From assembly GCA_914767885.1 (NCBI GenBank), contig CAJZBQ010000036.1:124001-188000 (forward strand): DNA of 64,000 nucleotides. Reading direction: 5' to 3'. Source of the DNA: Blepharisma stoltei. Lineage: Eukaryota > Ciliophora > Heterotrichea > Heterotrichida > Blepharismidae. The notes beneath the pieces are model-generated. The model was not told the DNA's origin. It worked only from the letters and a program-made list of their open reading frames with translations, and did no database searches. Of this stretch, positions 33,601 to 47,550 are shown in pieces. Each line of letters begins with the position of its first letter. The stretch's first letter is position 1. Position numbers and translations under genes: made by a program.

Positions 33601-36600
33601 ATATTATAGTAATTTTCAAGGCAGCTTTCACAGTTAAGCCCGACAGCAGCCTCACCAATCTCACACAACCTCAAGCTTACATATATAGGCAATTTTGATG
33701 ACATTTGCATTGAATGAGAAGATTTATTCATTTTTAACTCTTCTATTGCTGAAGAAAAAACATAAATTTCATTAGAAGATCCTGGCTTTGCGGAAATAAT
33801 ATATGACCTAAAATAAAAAATTCCGTTCACTGCATATGCAATTGACGTCCCAGAAATAATTAAATCATCGTTTGAAGATTGAAGCTGGGCCTGACTTGCG
33901 CAATCTGTTGTAATTATCTGAGAAATATCATCAATCAAAGCAAATGCTAACGGTGGATTTTTATTTTGTCCAGATGCTACTTACATAATTATTTAGTTCT
34001 TAGAATGTCTTCTTCCGCAGTGTGGTATAGGCAAAGCACATTTTTAGCTCCTATTAGTGACATCACGAGCATTCCTAACTCCTACCTCTGTTGAATAGCA
34101 AAACCGTTAGAAAAATCTTTATTTTTTGCCAAAGTAAACAAGATAGTCATGAAACTCATTACCTCGCTTGAATCTGAATCCAGTGCGTACTCTGCCTAAG
34201 GGTATCTCTTTTTAATTGCCAGGAACCCTATTGCTACTTGTTCCCGCAAACATACATTAAATGGTGAGATAGACTCCTGGGCTGAAGTCGAAAAGCATTT
34301 GAGCCTCCCGTATGGGAGGTCTTTGGTGGTTGCATACCAATATGGCTAGCGACTGTCTTTAATAGCCTAACCTACTTGTTTCGCGAACCAAAAATCTTAT
34401 TCTATGTATTGAGCTTTTATCTGATTATGGATAAAGGTACACAAGGAAAATTGAACTCTGCAATAAAAAATACGAGAAAGAATTTTTTTTCTATGAATCT
34501 GACTTGTTCAGATCATAGCCACTTTATTATATTTTTTTTTATTCAGATGCAATATTATTAAGATTCAATTCTGAGTTTCCTTGATATTGAAGAGCTCTTT
34601 GGTTTGTATCATTTAGAAGCACCATCATAGCTGGAAATGAAGCTATATCATTTCCATATAGTGCTGAATTATTTCAAAAATTATTATTTTCCAATTTGGG
34701 TCTTGAGTCATCTCAGTTGATAGCTCCTCCTTTATAAGCCGCCCAATTGTTACTAAAATTGTTTGAGGAAATATCAAAATAGCAAGGAATTTCTGATTCC
34801 TCACAGCCAATTTTTATAGCTCCTCCCATTCCATCAATTATTTCTTGAACTGATTTAGACTCCCAATCTTTAGCGTAATTTTCATCAAATATTGATGAAA
34901 AAACATTCAAATTTATATTATTTGCCCAAATGGCTCCTCCACTGCCAGCTATATTTGAAATAAATCTAGAAGATTTTATATTGCATTGAGAAGAATTAAG
35001 ATGATCAGCTTTATTTTCTATATAAATAGCTCCACCTTTTTGAGCAGCATTATCGAAAAACTCAGATGAAATTATAGAAATATTATTACAGTCCGAGCAA
35101 TATAATCCCCCTCCAGTACTGCTATAGCCGTTTAAAAAATAGGATGATTCCGCTAATAAATTAATTTGAGATCCATAAATGCAAGAATTTGAATAATTCG
35201 TAAATGATGTGTTTGCTATTTCGATGAAGCTTGAATATGAATCGATTGATGAGTTTGAATTTATGAATATTGAATCTTTTAGAGTAAGGTTGCTGCTTTC
35301 ATATAAATAAATTGATCCACCTGCACTATTTGAAAAAAGATTTAAAAATGTTGATGAAAAAATCTTTAGGGTGCTAAATGTTGAGTGCAAAGCTGCTCCA
35401 GAATTGTTTGAAAATCCATCATGGAAGTTTGAATTTATGATCGTTACGGAACTGGAGCTTAACAAAATAAAGCAGCCTTCATCTCCATTTTGATTAGAAA
35501 AGGAAGTGTTGCCAATCACAGCATTTGAGTCTTCTAGATGAATGCCTGGGTATTTTTGGCTGACTGAGTTATTAGAAATTTCTGAGGAATTAATAGAAAT
35601 AAGTGATGCTAAAAGAGCTATAGTTCCTTCACCGTATGAATAGTTTTCAATTACCTTAGAATTATCTATTGACGAATTAGCATGTACGCTTGCCATAAAT
35701 ATAACTGATCCTCTATTTTTACACGAGTTTTTATTAAGTATTGAGTTATATATATGAAATGTAGCATCTGAGTCAGCATATATAACACCTCCTGATGATT
35801 TTGAGGAATTCTCTGTAAATTTGCAAGAAAAGCAAAAGTATTGAGACTTCAAGCTAATTGAAGCTATTCCACCATTAAGACTGCTACTACAGTTTATATA
35901 AATTGCATTTTCAGCTACAAAAATAGCAGAATTCTTTAAGTTTAGAACTCCTCCAGAATTTGGTGAATAATTGTGCTGAAATCTTGAATTTTTATCAATT
36001 ACATAGCCATTATCAAGTGAAAATACAGATCCATTATTATATTCAAATAAGCAATAATTTGTCTCTAGTGTTGAGTTTGTATTTTGATTATCCAGTGATA
36101 TAGTCATATTACCTGTATTAAATTGAAAATTGCAAGAATTTAAAATCAATTTTGAAATTTTTTCAGGATTGTTTTCACCTATTCCTATATTTAACCCTGA
36201 GCTAAATAACCCATCGTTCTTAACAAAATTGCAAGAATTAATTTCCAATAACCCATAAACATAATAAATTCAAATAGTGCCTGAGAAGCTTGCTTTATTT
36301 TCTTGAAATTTACAATTATTTATTGAAGAAACAGTAGAAAGTTGGACATTTCCGTCAATAAAAAGCGAAGAGCCTGCATATGCCTTGTTGTTATAAAAAT
36401 CAGTATTATCAATTTTCAGCGTTAATAAGAATTCTACCGAAGAACTTTTTGATATGAAAATTCCCCCGCCATTGAGAGTGCAGGAGTTGCTTGTAAAAGT
36501 TGTTTTCATGATAGAAAATAAAAAGTCCTTGACATCGTAAAGAGATAAAGAATAATAAACAGCGCCTCCATTTAAACTAGGCGATTTATTTGATTCAAAA

Positions 36601-39504
36601 TGTGAAGAGATAATTCTAAGGTTCTGACCTACAAAATACAAAGCTCCACCTAAATCTGCGATATTATCTAAAAATGAACAATTTTGTAACAATAAATCGG
36701 AAAAACTATTTATCACACCTGGATTTCTAGGCTGATTATTTTTATTTGAGATGAAAAATGAGTCCTTAATAGTCATAGACGCATTTTTATTTAGTGTTAA
36801 ACAAATCCCATTGGAACCTGATCCATAGTTGTTTTCAAAATTTGATGAGCTTATTGTTGAATTTATTGTATTTGATATAATAATTCCTGGCAAATAGTTT
36901 TTACAATAATTATTTAGAATGCTCACTTTGTCTAGACTAAAGTTAATTGAATCTGATATTGATGATAAAGACTCACAATTTAAATCTGGAGGATCAGTAG
37001 CGTTGAGCTTTATATACATATCTGGATTTTCAATAAAGTATTTCAAAATTATTGAGTTAGAATTCATAGATTCAGATGAAATTACGCCATTTGAAACCAT
37101 AAAAATGTCCCTTAAATCGATATTAATCATTTTTACAATTTCAAGGATACCACTGCTAGCAGAGTAATTTTCAACAAAGCTTGAGTTTTGAATTTTTAAT
37201 CATTTTGCTAAGTGCTTTCCTTCAGTAACATTTTGGTCATTAACAGAGATTTCTAAAATAAAATCTGATAAATATTTTTGGTTGATATAATCACTTTCAA
37301 TATATATCAAAGGTCCAGTTTCAATCCCATTCAAAGTAAATGATGAATTTTTAATTAATAAATTCTGAGGCTCATATTTATAATATGAGTATAGTACTCC
37401 TGCCACTTTCCCATAGTTTGATGTAAAATTTGAGTTCACAATATGAATATGATTAAGAGTTGAATAAATAATTTCTCCATCGTCATTAGTTTCATTACTA
37501 AAATCATAATATTGAGGTTGTATATTTATTATTCCAAACTCGCAATAGTTATATATAAAAATGCAAGAATCAATTTCTAACATCTGAAATATATTTAGAA
37601 ATAATAAAGTGCCTCTGTTCGTAGAAATTAATTGCGGTTCCAGCACTACGTTATACATAAAATTAACATTTCTCAAAGAAATAGATTTCGAAAAAATCAC
37701 ATTTAAAAATCCTTTCATATGAATTGAATCCTTTATTTCATATCCATTATTGACCCTACTCACAGTGCCTTTATTAAATTGTAGGCATCCTAGGCTGTTC
37801 CATGAAATAATCGCAGAATTATCGTTATTATGAACTTTAATATTATCAAACGTGACATTATTGAGAGTCAGGTTGCTGCCATTTGTGATCCAAAAAATCG
37901 AATTAAAATCTGTTCGAAAATTTATAAAACTCACGTTGTTAAACACTAAATTGCTTGATATAACATCAAAAAAATTTATAGCGTTATTCATTGAACATCA
38001 AGAAATAGGTAAAAACGCCCCAATTCTTTCATCTCTATCGTTATAATAAATACTTAAATCTGAGCTTGTTGTAACAATAGGGCAATAATCGCAGTAATTA
38101 TCATTATTACAAAAGGAATCTGTATTTTTCCAGTCAAAAATGACATTATTTACTTCTAAATTTGAAATATCTGTTAAAGGAAATCAAAAAATTGACAGAG
38201 AAATATCGTTTTTTGCTCTTTTTATAGTGATTGGAGAATTATCTAAAGGTTTAATTTTTATATTTCTTGAAGTTAAAAATCCAAAAATATGTTTTGGGTT
38301 GTGATATTGATTACCCGTGTAACGATTTTTATATTTTATAGGCCGCTGTTCAGTATAGTAATTGCTTTGAGATAAATAAATAATCGAATACCTATACAGA
38401 ACATTTGAAAGTGCATAACTTAGAGATGAAAATTGAGAATAATAAGTGCCATTCCCACTTATTCAATTAGCATTTTGACTTGGCTTCACAAAATAAACAT
38501 GAGGGTTTTTTGCTGACGAAGTATCATTTGGAAGCATCTTTACAAGTGATCCATCAGGTAATAGCCAGGTGCCTACATCTCAATTTATATATGCTGTACA
38601 AGCTTGATTTCATAAATAAGTAACAACTTGAACTATATTGTTTATGCATGAGAGGCACCCACTAAAATTATTATAAGACCGACGGCAATAATAATTGCGA
38701 TAATTTTCGCAGTTGCCATTGGCATAATTGCATTCTAAAATATTGCACTCTTGATAACAATTTAAAAAATTTAATGCTTTTTCTGCTGAGCATGTATAAT
38801 TAGAAGCTTTATAACAGTCCTCTAGATGCACAACATATGAAAAATCATTCCGGATAATTTGCTGATAGGATGAAAAAATAGCTAATGACTTGTTTTGGCA
38901 TCAGTTGTTAGGATATTGGTCCACTTTGTCATAATTGCAGTTTAATGTCATGCATTCTGGCTTGCATTTTCCATAATCTGTCCATTTACAATTATCTGAA
39001 CATTGGCAATCTTTATAATCGTATAAACAATCTTCATTATTGCAAGCAGAATCGCATACTCCATTTCCTAGCATGGCGGGAAAGCATCCATCTGCGCACT
39101 GTCCACAGTCATGATTATCAAGGTCGCAGCTTCAGTTATCACATTTTTCGTCACAATTTCCGTCACCAAGCATAGAATTTAAACACCCTGGGGAACAAGT
39201 GCAATCGCCTCAATCATACCCGCAGTTTTCAGTGTTACAAGACGCATCGCAGATTCCATTTCCTAGATTTTGGGGATCGCAACCATCTAAAACACAGTTT
39301 TCATAGCAATCTGATTGTTTTTTATCAATTGAACCAAAGAACTGAGCGCTAGTGTCATAGTCACAATAGGATGTCATGCATTCAGGATTGCACTGGCGAT
39401 TACTTTTCTACTTTAAAAATTACTTGAATATCTGGACAAATCGATGAACTGCAAGTAAGATTTAAGCCTTTGGCAAACAACAAGGAAAGAGCTAGAAAAA
39501 TCAT
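30640..39504 (-). CDS. Giant membrane protein: LNR repeats, beta-helix, multi-pass domain (2291 aa)
   Basis: ATG at 39504 opens a signal peptide (MIFLALSLLFAKG). A 16-nt intron (39408-39423) follows codon 27. Removing it and IESs 31533-32376, 32746-33128, 33413-33585 and 33978-34550 gives 6876 nt, one frame with TGA as Trp. Residues about 28-300: LIN-12/Notch-type Cys repeats (GNGVCDSACNNEDCLYD). About 345-1645: right-handed beta-helix coils, Asn/Ser-rich with GGAIY/GGALYF turns. About 1700-1870: Cys-rich linker with GYWRDNKFTDHFWKCP. About 1870-2170: seven or more hydrophobic segments (FLIHPS, FLFNGY, YYWEFLILY). Then a polar tail to TAA 30640-30642. Most likely a cell-surface protein; ligand and role unknown. 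First of three tandem copies and the most diverged. Confidence 0.88.
31533..32376. other. IES (844 bp) in the membrane domain
   Basis: TA borders with inverted ends sharing TTTAAATTGGA. Excision joins YAIKKKSL to RELPDDYLSTF, aligning with KLVKTSYKTFWDDFIST of the next gene. The interior has two related subunits around TTAATTTATTTTTATGAA and TATTAAATTA. Confidence 0.8.
32746..33128. mobile_element. MITE-type IES, full length (383 bp)
   Basis: Excision at TA joins SNAFRLL to GIFSLLVFMVIAI, rebuilding a membrane segment. Four copies of the TTCACTCACGGAGGG-type motif are present, one worn (AAGGAGGG). Confidence 0.93.
33413..33585. other. IES (173 bp)
   Basis: TA borders. Excision joins NIDSKKSK to CYDCPSSAICYGNYT, matching SCLSCPDAAQCLGNYT in the next gene. 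Confidence 0.88.
33978..34550. other. Insert (573 bp) bounded by a 7-bp non-TA repeat
   Basis: Coding-strand GCATCTG occurs at both edges. Keeping one copy gives LNNIAS-GQNKNPPLAF, aligning with LTEIAPGQNIKNQLQIA. The interior includes a worn MITE end (34078-34130) and a GC-richer part with CCTCCCGTATGGGAGGT (34294-34320). Confidence 0.8.
39408..39423 (-). other. 16-nt spliceosomal intron
   Basis: Coding strand GTAATTTTTAAAGTAG. Without removal the frame hits TAA; with removal CPDIQ continues as KSNRQCNPEC into the first Cys repeat. Tiny introns of 15-16 nt are typical of heterotrichs. Confidence 0.85.
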
Positions 39505-39758
39505 TTTTTCAAAATTAAATATAAATTTCAATTGCTTAAATAAAATTATGATAAAAAAGTTAGTCATATTTAATTATTTAATATATTATCACTAGCTTTT
39601 TTTTTTAATTTAGAAGTTTGAGAAAACACTATTACAATAATCTCTATTTTCATCGGCAAATATTCAGATAATTATTTCAAAGTTTATCTATAATTTAAAC
39701 TTTTATGATGAATTTATTTTAATAATTTTTCTAATTTACTAAGAGCCTCGAATGTTAC
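39505..39758. promoter_or_regulatory. Short intergenic between tandem membrane-protein genes
   Basis: 254 bp, very AT-rich, between the stop at 39759 and the ATG at 39504. It must carry the 3' end of one gene and the promoter of the next; no motif stands out. Confidence 0.3.
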
Positions 39759-42700
39759 TTATTGAATGCTCTCTTTATTATCTAGAGCATTGCTTTCATT
39801 GATTGATATGCTATTTGATGCTAAGGAAACTTCAATTAGATTGAAAGCTGCTTTTGAATTTTCACTTTTATAACTGTTTTCTTCTGAGTAATTTTCCACT
39901 TTTTTGGATTTTCTGAAGCTCCTAACTTTATTAATTATTGACCGAGAAATCGTTTTGATGACGCAAAATGATCAATAAATTAAAAAATAACAATTTGCTA
40001 TTACTATAATCGTAAAGAAAAAGTATCCAGCTTCATCACTTAAAGATCCCATTAAATAGTAAAGCCCACTTCATATAGTGGCTGCACACACTATCCTTGA
40101 CCTTAATTCCATTTGATTTAGATTAGGCTCAATATAAGGGTTATTTGAATACTGTAGTCGTAAATATATTGAATATAAAATAGCCACAATTATTGCTTGA
40201 ATCTTTAAAGATACTCTTGCTAAAAAAACTGAACAGCAAATAAGAATAATTTTGCTATACAAAATGATAAATTCCCAAAAATAGTGATTATCTTTGTATC
40301 CATTGAAAAGAAATCCATATCTTAGACGCACACCTAAATCACTAAGTCTGCTTCTATTTCTAATAATATTTATCAAGCAAACTGTCGGTAAAATAATTCC
40401 TCATAAAATAATAGATGGCAACGAAATGGTTGTCACATAAACTATATGATCATAATTTCAGCATCTAATATCAAGATTTTCTTCTAACCAATATTCGCCA
40501 GGATTAATTTCTGTGCAATTCATTGAAGCAAACATTTTTCTCACTACACTTGGATGAATTAAAAATAATAAAATAATCCCAGTTGATATAAAATCATCCC
40601 AAAATGTTTTATATGAAGTTTTGACTAATTTTATAATAATCCAAAAAAATAAACTCAAAACCAGCATAGCAGCTGGAATTAAAGCTACCATAATAAGAAT
40701 TTTGAAATAAACTAAATTGCTGCTATTATTTGCTCCAAATAAACACTCAAATGAATAAATTTGCTGGTATACATAATCTGCATTATTTTGAATTTTAAAA
40801 AGGCTTAAAACTTCAGATGATCAGTTGAGCTTAAAAGTGGATACTAAAATGATCATTTGAAAATAATTCAAAAATATTTTTATGAAAATTGAAATTTGGG
40901 ACTTTGGCTTTAGAGCGGATTTTCTTGTTGTTTTTATGATAATTACCAATAAAAAGATCATTCCTATTGTTATGCCTATAGTCATTATAACGTTGGTTTT
41001 AAATCCTGGACACTTTTCACATTTGTTGCTTGAGGTATAAGAAAATCCTGCTTTGCAAGATTGACATTTATTGCCCTTGTAGGCTTCACTGCATTCACCT
41101 GTATATGAAATATTATTTATATTAGGTGAGCCTAAACAAGAAGAAGGATTAGGGCATTTTCAAAATTTATCTGTAAGCATATTATCTCTCCAATATCCAG
41201 GTCGTGGAACCATTGTATAATTTCCAAGGCATTGAGCTGCATCGGGACAAGAAAGGCAAGAAATCAAGTCTGGGTTCAAACTATAAAACCCTTGAGGACA
41301 TATTTGACAATTTTTTCCTGATTTGACCTCTCCAATTTTGCATTTTCTCATATTCACATTTAATATCAAATTTTGACTATAATAGTTTTGACCTGAAGAT
41401 TTTATTTTGGAAATATCAATTGCCGAAGAGGTAGCAATTATTTGGATATTCGATCCAGGCTCATCAGAAATAACAAATTCAGAGAAGTTAAATATTCCTT
41501 TTAATGCAGTAACTTTTGTTGCTCCTGAAATTTGGGTCGTTAAACTTGTAGATTTAAGCACTGCTTCACTAACATTATCAGTAGCTATGATATAATTTAA
41601 ATCGTCAACCAAAGCAATTTGCAGTTGATTTTTAATATTTTGTCCAGGTGCTATTTCTGTTAAATTTAGGCTTGAAACAGGGTCTGATAATGATCTTTTG
41701 CTATTAAAATCTGCTAGACTGCCATCTGCTTTTACTTGCATTAGTTTGATTGGAAACGAAGCTATATCTTTACCGTATTGAGCTGCATTATTCTGGTATG
41801 TATTATTGAAAAGTGAAGGAGTTTGGTCATCTCAGCTGATACCTCCACCATTATATTCTGCGAAGTTTTCAATAAAAACGCCTGAATTAATATCAAATTT
41901 ACATTTTTTTGTATCGAAACAGTTCATATTGATTCCCCCTCCGATCCCACTATCAATGTTTTTAGTTGTTGAGTATTGGCCTGGAATCGCTTTATTCTGC
42001 TTAAAATTGGAAAAAATTATTTTTAAATTTGCATTATTCGAGTATATTGCTCCTCCGTTTTGTGCCAAATTATTTATAAATTTGCTTGAAGTCACATTAA
42101 CGTTACTACTGATATCTTTTGTGGATTTAAAATATAAAGCACCTCCATATAAAGACGCAAAGTTATTTGCAAAATTACAATATATAATTTCTATATTCCT
42201 ACATGAATCACAATAAAGGGCTCCTCCATTATTTCCTGAGCCGTTGCTTAGCGAAGAATTTATAATTTCTAGCTTTTTTAATTGTTTTCCATATATCCCT
42301 GTAAGAGAAAATTTATTAAAAATTGAATTTTCTATAGATAATTCAACTTGATTCGCATTGATTACTCCACCTCCAATAGGGCTTTCTATATCAACGAAAT
42401 TCGAGCTATTTATGGATATTTGGCTATCGAAAGAAGCATAAATTGCACCTCCACTAGGAGATGATAATTTGTTAAAAAATGAGTCATTGATTAATAATGT
42501 GCTTGAGCTTGCATAAATTGCTCCACCTCTTTCATTTGATTTTCCATTAGAAAAGGTTGCATTAGCTACATATGCATTGCTTTCAGCTAATAAATATATA
42601 AAACTTCCTGAAGTACTTCTTTGATTTTCAAATTTTGAATCATATATTTCTGCATTCGAATATGTTAGTGATAACCCTGGACTGTATCCGTCTGCAGAAT

Positions 42701-45700
42701 TATTGCTAAAAATAGATGATGAGATTACTATTTTTGAACTAACCAAATAAATCAAACCTAAGTTTGATGCATAATTATTGGAAAATTGGGATAAAATTAG
42801 AGAAGAAGGCACCAAATTGCAGTTAAAAGCATAGATTGCAGACCCATCACTTTCGCATGAATTTTTTTCTAATTTTGAATTTAATATAAAAAATTGAGAC
42901 TCTTGTTCAGCGTTTAGTACTCCACCTCTCATTTTTGCTTTATTTTGAATAAATGAACAACTTTCACAATGAAAAATCGATTTCGAAGTAATTGCTATGG
43001 CTCCTCCGTATTCCTCACATGTATTATTTAAAAATTGCGATGAGCTTGCATATAAAATAGCAGAGTTTTGAAGGTAAAAACAAGATCCATAAGGAGCAGA
43101 ATTAAACTGAAAAACAGAACCATTATCTGTAAAATAATCAAAATTCAAAAAAGCGACTCTTGCATTGTTGTATTCAAAAACAGAATTCTTAGTTTCAACA
43201 GTTGAATTTCTATTTTGACTGTCTGCATATATAACTGAGCTTCCAGTATTATTTCTGAAAATAGAGAGCTCAATGCATATTTTTGAAGGCAAATTTTTTT
43301 TATCTTCTCCTATATCAATTGCCAAAACAGCAGCCAAATATGAAGAATTTTCAATGAAAACACAGGATTTAAAAGATAAAATTCCACTGCTGAAATATAG
43401 TATTATAGTTCCTGACTGTTTTGAAACGTTTTCATTGAAACTAGAAACTAATATAACTGACTCTTTAGAAAGTGCTACTGAGCTATCGATATATAAGGCT
43501 GCACCATTATGTGCATAATTTCCTATAAAATTTGATTGCAAGATTCTAAGATCAAGACTTTCTGATGGTCTTGAGCTCTGAGTCAAAAAAATTGCTCCTC
43601 CATTAGAAGAAGCTGAATTTTGGATAAAATCACTTGATGATATAAGAAGCGACGATATTTTATTATTTTGCAGCAAAGAAATAAAATATAAGGCTCCACC
43701 ACTGCCCTGCCTTGACTCATTTGAATCAAAGATTGAAGACTCAATAAAAATACTTACTCCTGAAAAATAAACTGCAGGGGATAAACTTGCTGAGTTATTA
43801 ATGAAAGAACAGTTTGATATATATAAAATATTCTCACTCTCTACCCCTAGTGCACCATATCCTGAAATGTAATTGTTTATATTCTCAATAAATTCTAAAT
43901 TAGTGAAATTTCTATCATAAGATCCTGTAAAATAAAAACATACTGGCAATCGTCCATTTCCAACATTTCCAGAGCAGCTTAGAGAATTTAAACTATTGGA
44001 ATTTGAATTATCAATTATAAAAGTTGGCGATGAATTTCTGCAGATATTTTTTGTAATATTAACACCTTCAATACCTAAATTAATTGATTTCGATAAACTC
44101 ACCATATATTCACAATCTAAAGTTTTTGCATCATATTTTTCTTTACTTATATACAAGTCTCAAGCATCCCTATTTTCAATAAAATATTTAAGAACTAGGG
44201 AATTGACATCTGCATCATCGTACGGAGATCCATTAGAATCTATAGTCAAATTTTTTAAATCAAAGTTGACCAAATTTACTGCAGTGATCATTCCTTTGGC
44301 ATGATTATTTTTGAAAGAAATATCAATAAATTTGCATCATCTCGGGACTGAAAAGACATCAATGGATCTTGAATTCTTTATAATAATTTGGGTTGTTTTG
44401 GTTTTATAATAATCTAATATGGCTGAGTTGTATATATAAATTAATGAATTACTTTCTGCTCCATTTAATTCAAAGGTCAAATTGCTTACAATACTCCCTT
44501 CATAAACGAGCAAAATCACTAATTTATATAAAATTTATCTCAAGCAAATTTTTTTTTTATTATATAATATAAAAATCTCTATAAAAACTAGAAGATTTGC
44601 ATTATTCTCCAAATTAAATTTATATTAACTCTAAAAATTTTTATATATACTTCGAGAGCAGTCATGGATCGAAATTGATGTCTCTTCCCTTCATCTGGAA
44701 GATTCATTCTAAATGAATTGGAAAAAAAGAAAAAAAAATGAGAAATCTATCGTAAGCATTTTGATATTTCAAATTGATTTTGAAAGTTTCATCAAAAATA
44801 AAGCATAGGGGGTTAAGGGAGGGGTGAGCCAAGACTGAGCTATACTCACATTAAAATTAAATATTTTTGAATGTCGAAAAAATTTCTATATTCTAAAAAA
44901 AATTAATCCATTGAGTAAAAATATTTGCTTGCTTGCTCATAGATGAAAGGTGATTTAGGTGAACATTTAATAGCAAGCCAACAAACTCTACACGGATTAA
45001 TCCCAATTTTCCATAGTTTGATATAAAATTGGTGTTCTTAATGTCTATGTGAGAAATAGTCACATAAGTTAAATATCAAGTTTCGTTAAAACTAGAATCA
45101 TAACTGTCTATATTTAATTTGCTGTAAAATATCCCTGTTTCGCAATAATTATACATAAAAGTGCAGTTATCCATTTCAAATTTTGCCAAATTGCTAATAT
45201 ATATTAGTGAGCCACTCGAAAGAGAGCTTTGCGGTTTTAAATAAATCAAATTATATTTAAAATCCACATTTTTTATAGTAAGAGCTGAATTTGATTCATA
45301 ATATAGAAATCCCCGAAAATCAAGTGGGTCTCCAAATTCAAATCCGTTATTTAATCTAGTCACAGAGCCTCCTAAGTAAGTAAAATTTCCATCTGGATGC
45401 ACAACTGCATTTTTTTCTTTACCACTTAGCCATATATTATCAAAAAATACATTAAATAGCTCAATTGCCCCATTCCCAGATATAATGGAGTCATAATTGA
45501 ATCTAAAATTTCTAATTTCAACATTCGTTAATGTAAATGCAGATTTAGCATAAAATAGGCTAAGACTCCCAGTTTCTTCAATCTGGCAGCTATCTAAAGA
45601 TATATTTTGTGATATGCGCTGATTTCTATCATTATAGTAATAGCCGTCACTTTCATTATAAAAACTATAGGCACAATAATCGCAATATATAGAATTACAC

Positions 45701-47349
45701 CCATTATCCTGTCCAGATCCATCGATAATCACATTTTCAAACTTGATATAAGAAACCATTGAGCATGAAAGCCGCGATCATCCATTAATCTTTATCAAAA
45801 TCTTACTTCCATCATACGAGGCTATAACAACAGATGAGACTTTTCCTAAAGGATCACAGTCAGTTAAAGTATAATTTCCATCGTTATATAAATAGAAATA
45901 AATTTGTTGATTATCTCATTCTGGTGGATCAAGTATTTCAGTATTAGACAGTTTAGACTGTAATGCATAATCAAGTGTTTCAAAAGGAAAAATCAAAGTC
46001 CCATTTCCTGATGGATAAGGCCCTTTCTGAGTTGAAGTCACATAATAAAACTGAAAGTCTGGATGCTTAAAGAGTTTTCAATTATTATAGTAGAGTAAAT
46101 AAAATTCACCTATGTATAAAGCCGAAGGATAACAGACATTGTTTAAGGCTCCACATAGATCACAGCTGTAAAGATTACAATAATTACATAAATTTCCTTC
46201 AGGAAAATCAGGACAATTCCTTAAATCTATAATGTGGCATAAGCCGTAATTACATTCTCTAAAAAAACATTCAGGGTAGCATGATACTGAGTCTAATGAC
46301 ATTGTTACATTGCATTTATTAGATGATACAATTGAGCAAGCTTCAAAAGATACAATAGCATTTAAACTATGATAAAAATATTGCTGATAAATGGTGTATT
46401 TTATTAAATCTTCATCATAGCACCACTTGCTAGGATCACTGCTTACTCTATCATACTTGCAATCACTTACTAAACACTCTGGTTTGCATTTTCCATAATC
46501 TTCTGGCATACAATAAGGTGAACACCCACAAGCAAAATTGTCATATTTACAACGAAAAGTATTGCAAGCTTCATCACATACCTCGTTTCTAAGCATGTCT
46601 AAATAGCATCCACTCTCACAAAAGCCACAATTTCCAGCATCAAAATCACAATCATAGGTATTGCAAACCTCATCACATATATCATTTTGTAATAACTCTA
46701 AAGTGCATCCAGAAAAGCAATCACAGTCGAATTCATCATAATTGCATTCTTCGACATGACAAGCTTCGTCACAAATGGAATTTCCAATCATTCACAAATA
46801 GCAATTAGGTGCACAAGTGACATTGAAGCAGTCTCCATTATCATAATTGCATTGGGAATTATTACATTCATCATTACATATCCCATCTCCTCATATAGTC
46901 AAATTGCAGCCTTCAGCACATTCTCAGCAGGCTCCCATGTCAAAATAGCAAGATTCTGTAGCGCACTCAGGATCGCACTCGTTTCCTAATTGAGATTTTT
47001 GACCTATATATGGAATACATGATTGAGCGCAGTAACCGCAATCTCCTAAGTCATATCCGCAATAAAACTTATCGCACCAATCATCGCAATAGCCATCCCC
47101 AAGAAAATTCAAATCGCAAGATCTAACGCTGCTAGGGCATTGTGAAAGACAATCTGAGCTTTCAACTTGAGTTGAGGAATTATAAAGACCTCCTGTATCA
47201 TAATTGCAAAAAGGATTCATGCAGCCAGGATTGCATATGCCATCGCCTCGCTGATTAGGAATTACGAATATTGGAGGGCATTTGTTGGGATTGCACAGCA
47301 TATCTATGCTAAAAACAGGAATTCAAAAGATCAAAGAAAGCCAGAACAT
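39759..47349 (-). CDS. Giant membrane protein: LNR repeats, beta-helix, multi-pass domain (2373 aa)
   Basis: ATG of MFWLSLIFWIPVFSID (signal peptide). One IES (44489-44957); removal leaves 7122 nt, no intron, one frame. Residues about 17-300 hold about eight LNR-type Cys modules (CDEVCNTYDCDFDAGNC). About 430-1680 is the beta-helix (NSASSNGGAIFL, ENGRGGALY-like turns). Then ISWDDQTPSLFNNTY, a Ser/Val-rich domain and a Cys-rich segment (CKIGEVKSGKNCQICPQGFYSL, PGYWRDN). About 1960-2310 contains at least seven membrane segments with WEFIILYSK and FLIHPS in common with the neighbour. The Ser/Lys-rich tail ends at TAA 39759-39761. Overall it resembles bacterial-type beta-helix adhesins fused to a eukaryotic receptor-like membrane part. 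Surface role inferred. Confidence 0.9.
44489..44957. other. IES (469 bp), MITE-like ends, unique to this copy
   Basis: Excision at TA joins LLLNVHL to SNLTFELNGAE. Inverted ends TAAATCACCTTTCATC and TACAATACTCCCTTCATAAACGAGCAA recall the MITE termini. The two sister genes at 52450 and 60770 have no insert at this codon. Confidence 0.88.
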
Positions 47350-47550
47350 ATTTTTATTAAAAATTGAGGAAAATCAAGAAATTATATTTTTCTAAAAAGA
47401 TTAGATCTATAAGAAAAATAATATTACAATAATCTCTATTTTTATAAGCACAAATTCAAATAATTATCTCAAAGTTTAGCTACCGTTTAAGCATTTATGA
47501 TGAATCTATTTTAATAATTTTTCTAATTTAATAAGAGCCTCGAATGTTTC

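Noticed and set aside
34170-34260. tRNA-like box motifs in the GC-richer part of an insert
   Set aside because: The resemblance to a B box (GGATTCAGATTC) is weak and no cloverleaf could be drawn.
34713-36248. Bacterial polymorphic outer-membrane protein acquired recently
   Set aside because: The coil motif is similar, but the protein has Notch-type modules, ciliate codon use and a multi-pass domain, so only the fold type is shared.
41806-42216. Plus-strand frames of 136 codons opposite the giant genes, repeated at 49770-50180
   Set aside because: They are antisense shadows of the well-supported beta-helix coding sequence and recur only because the sense genes are paralogs.
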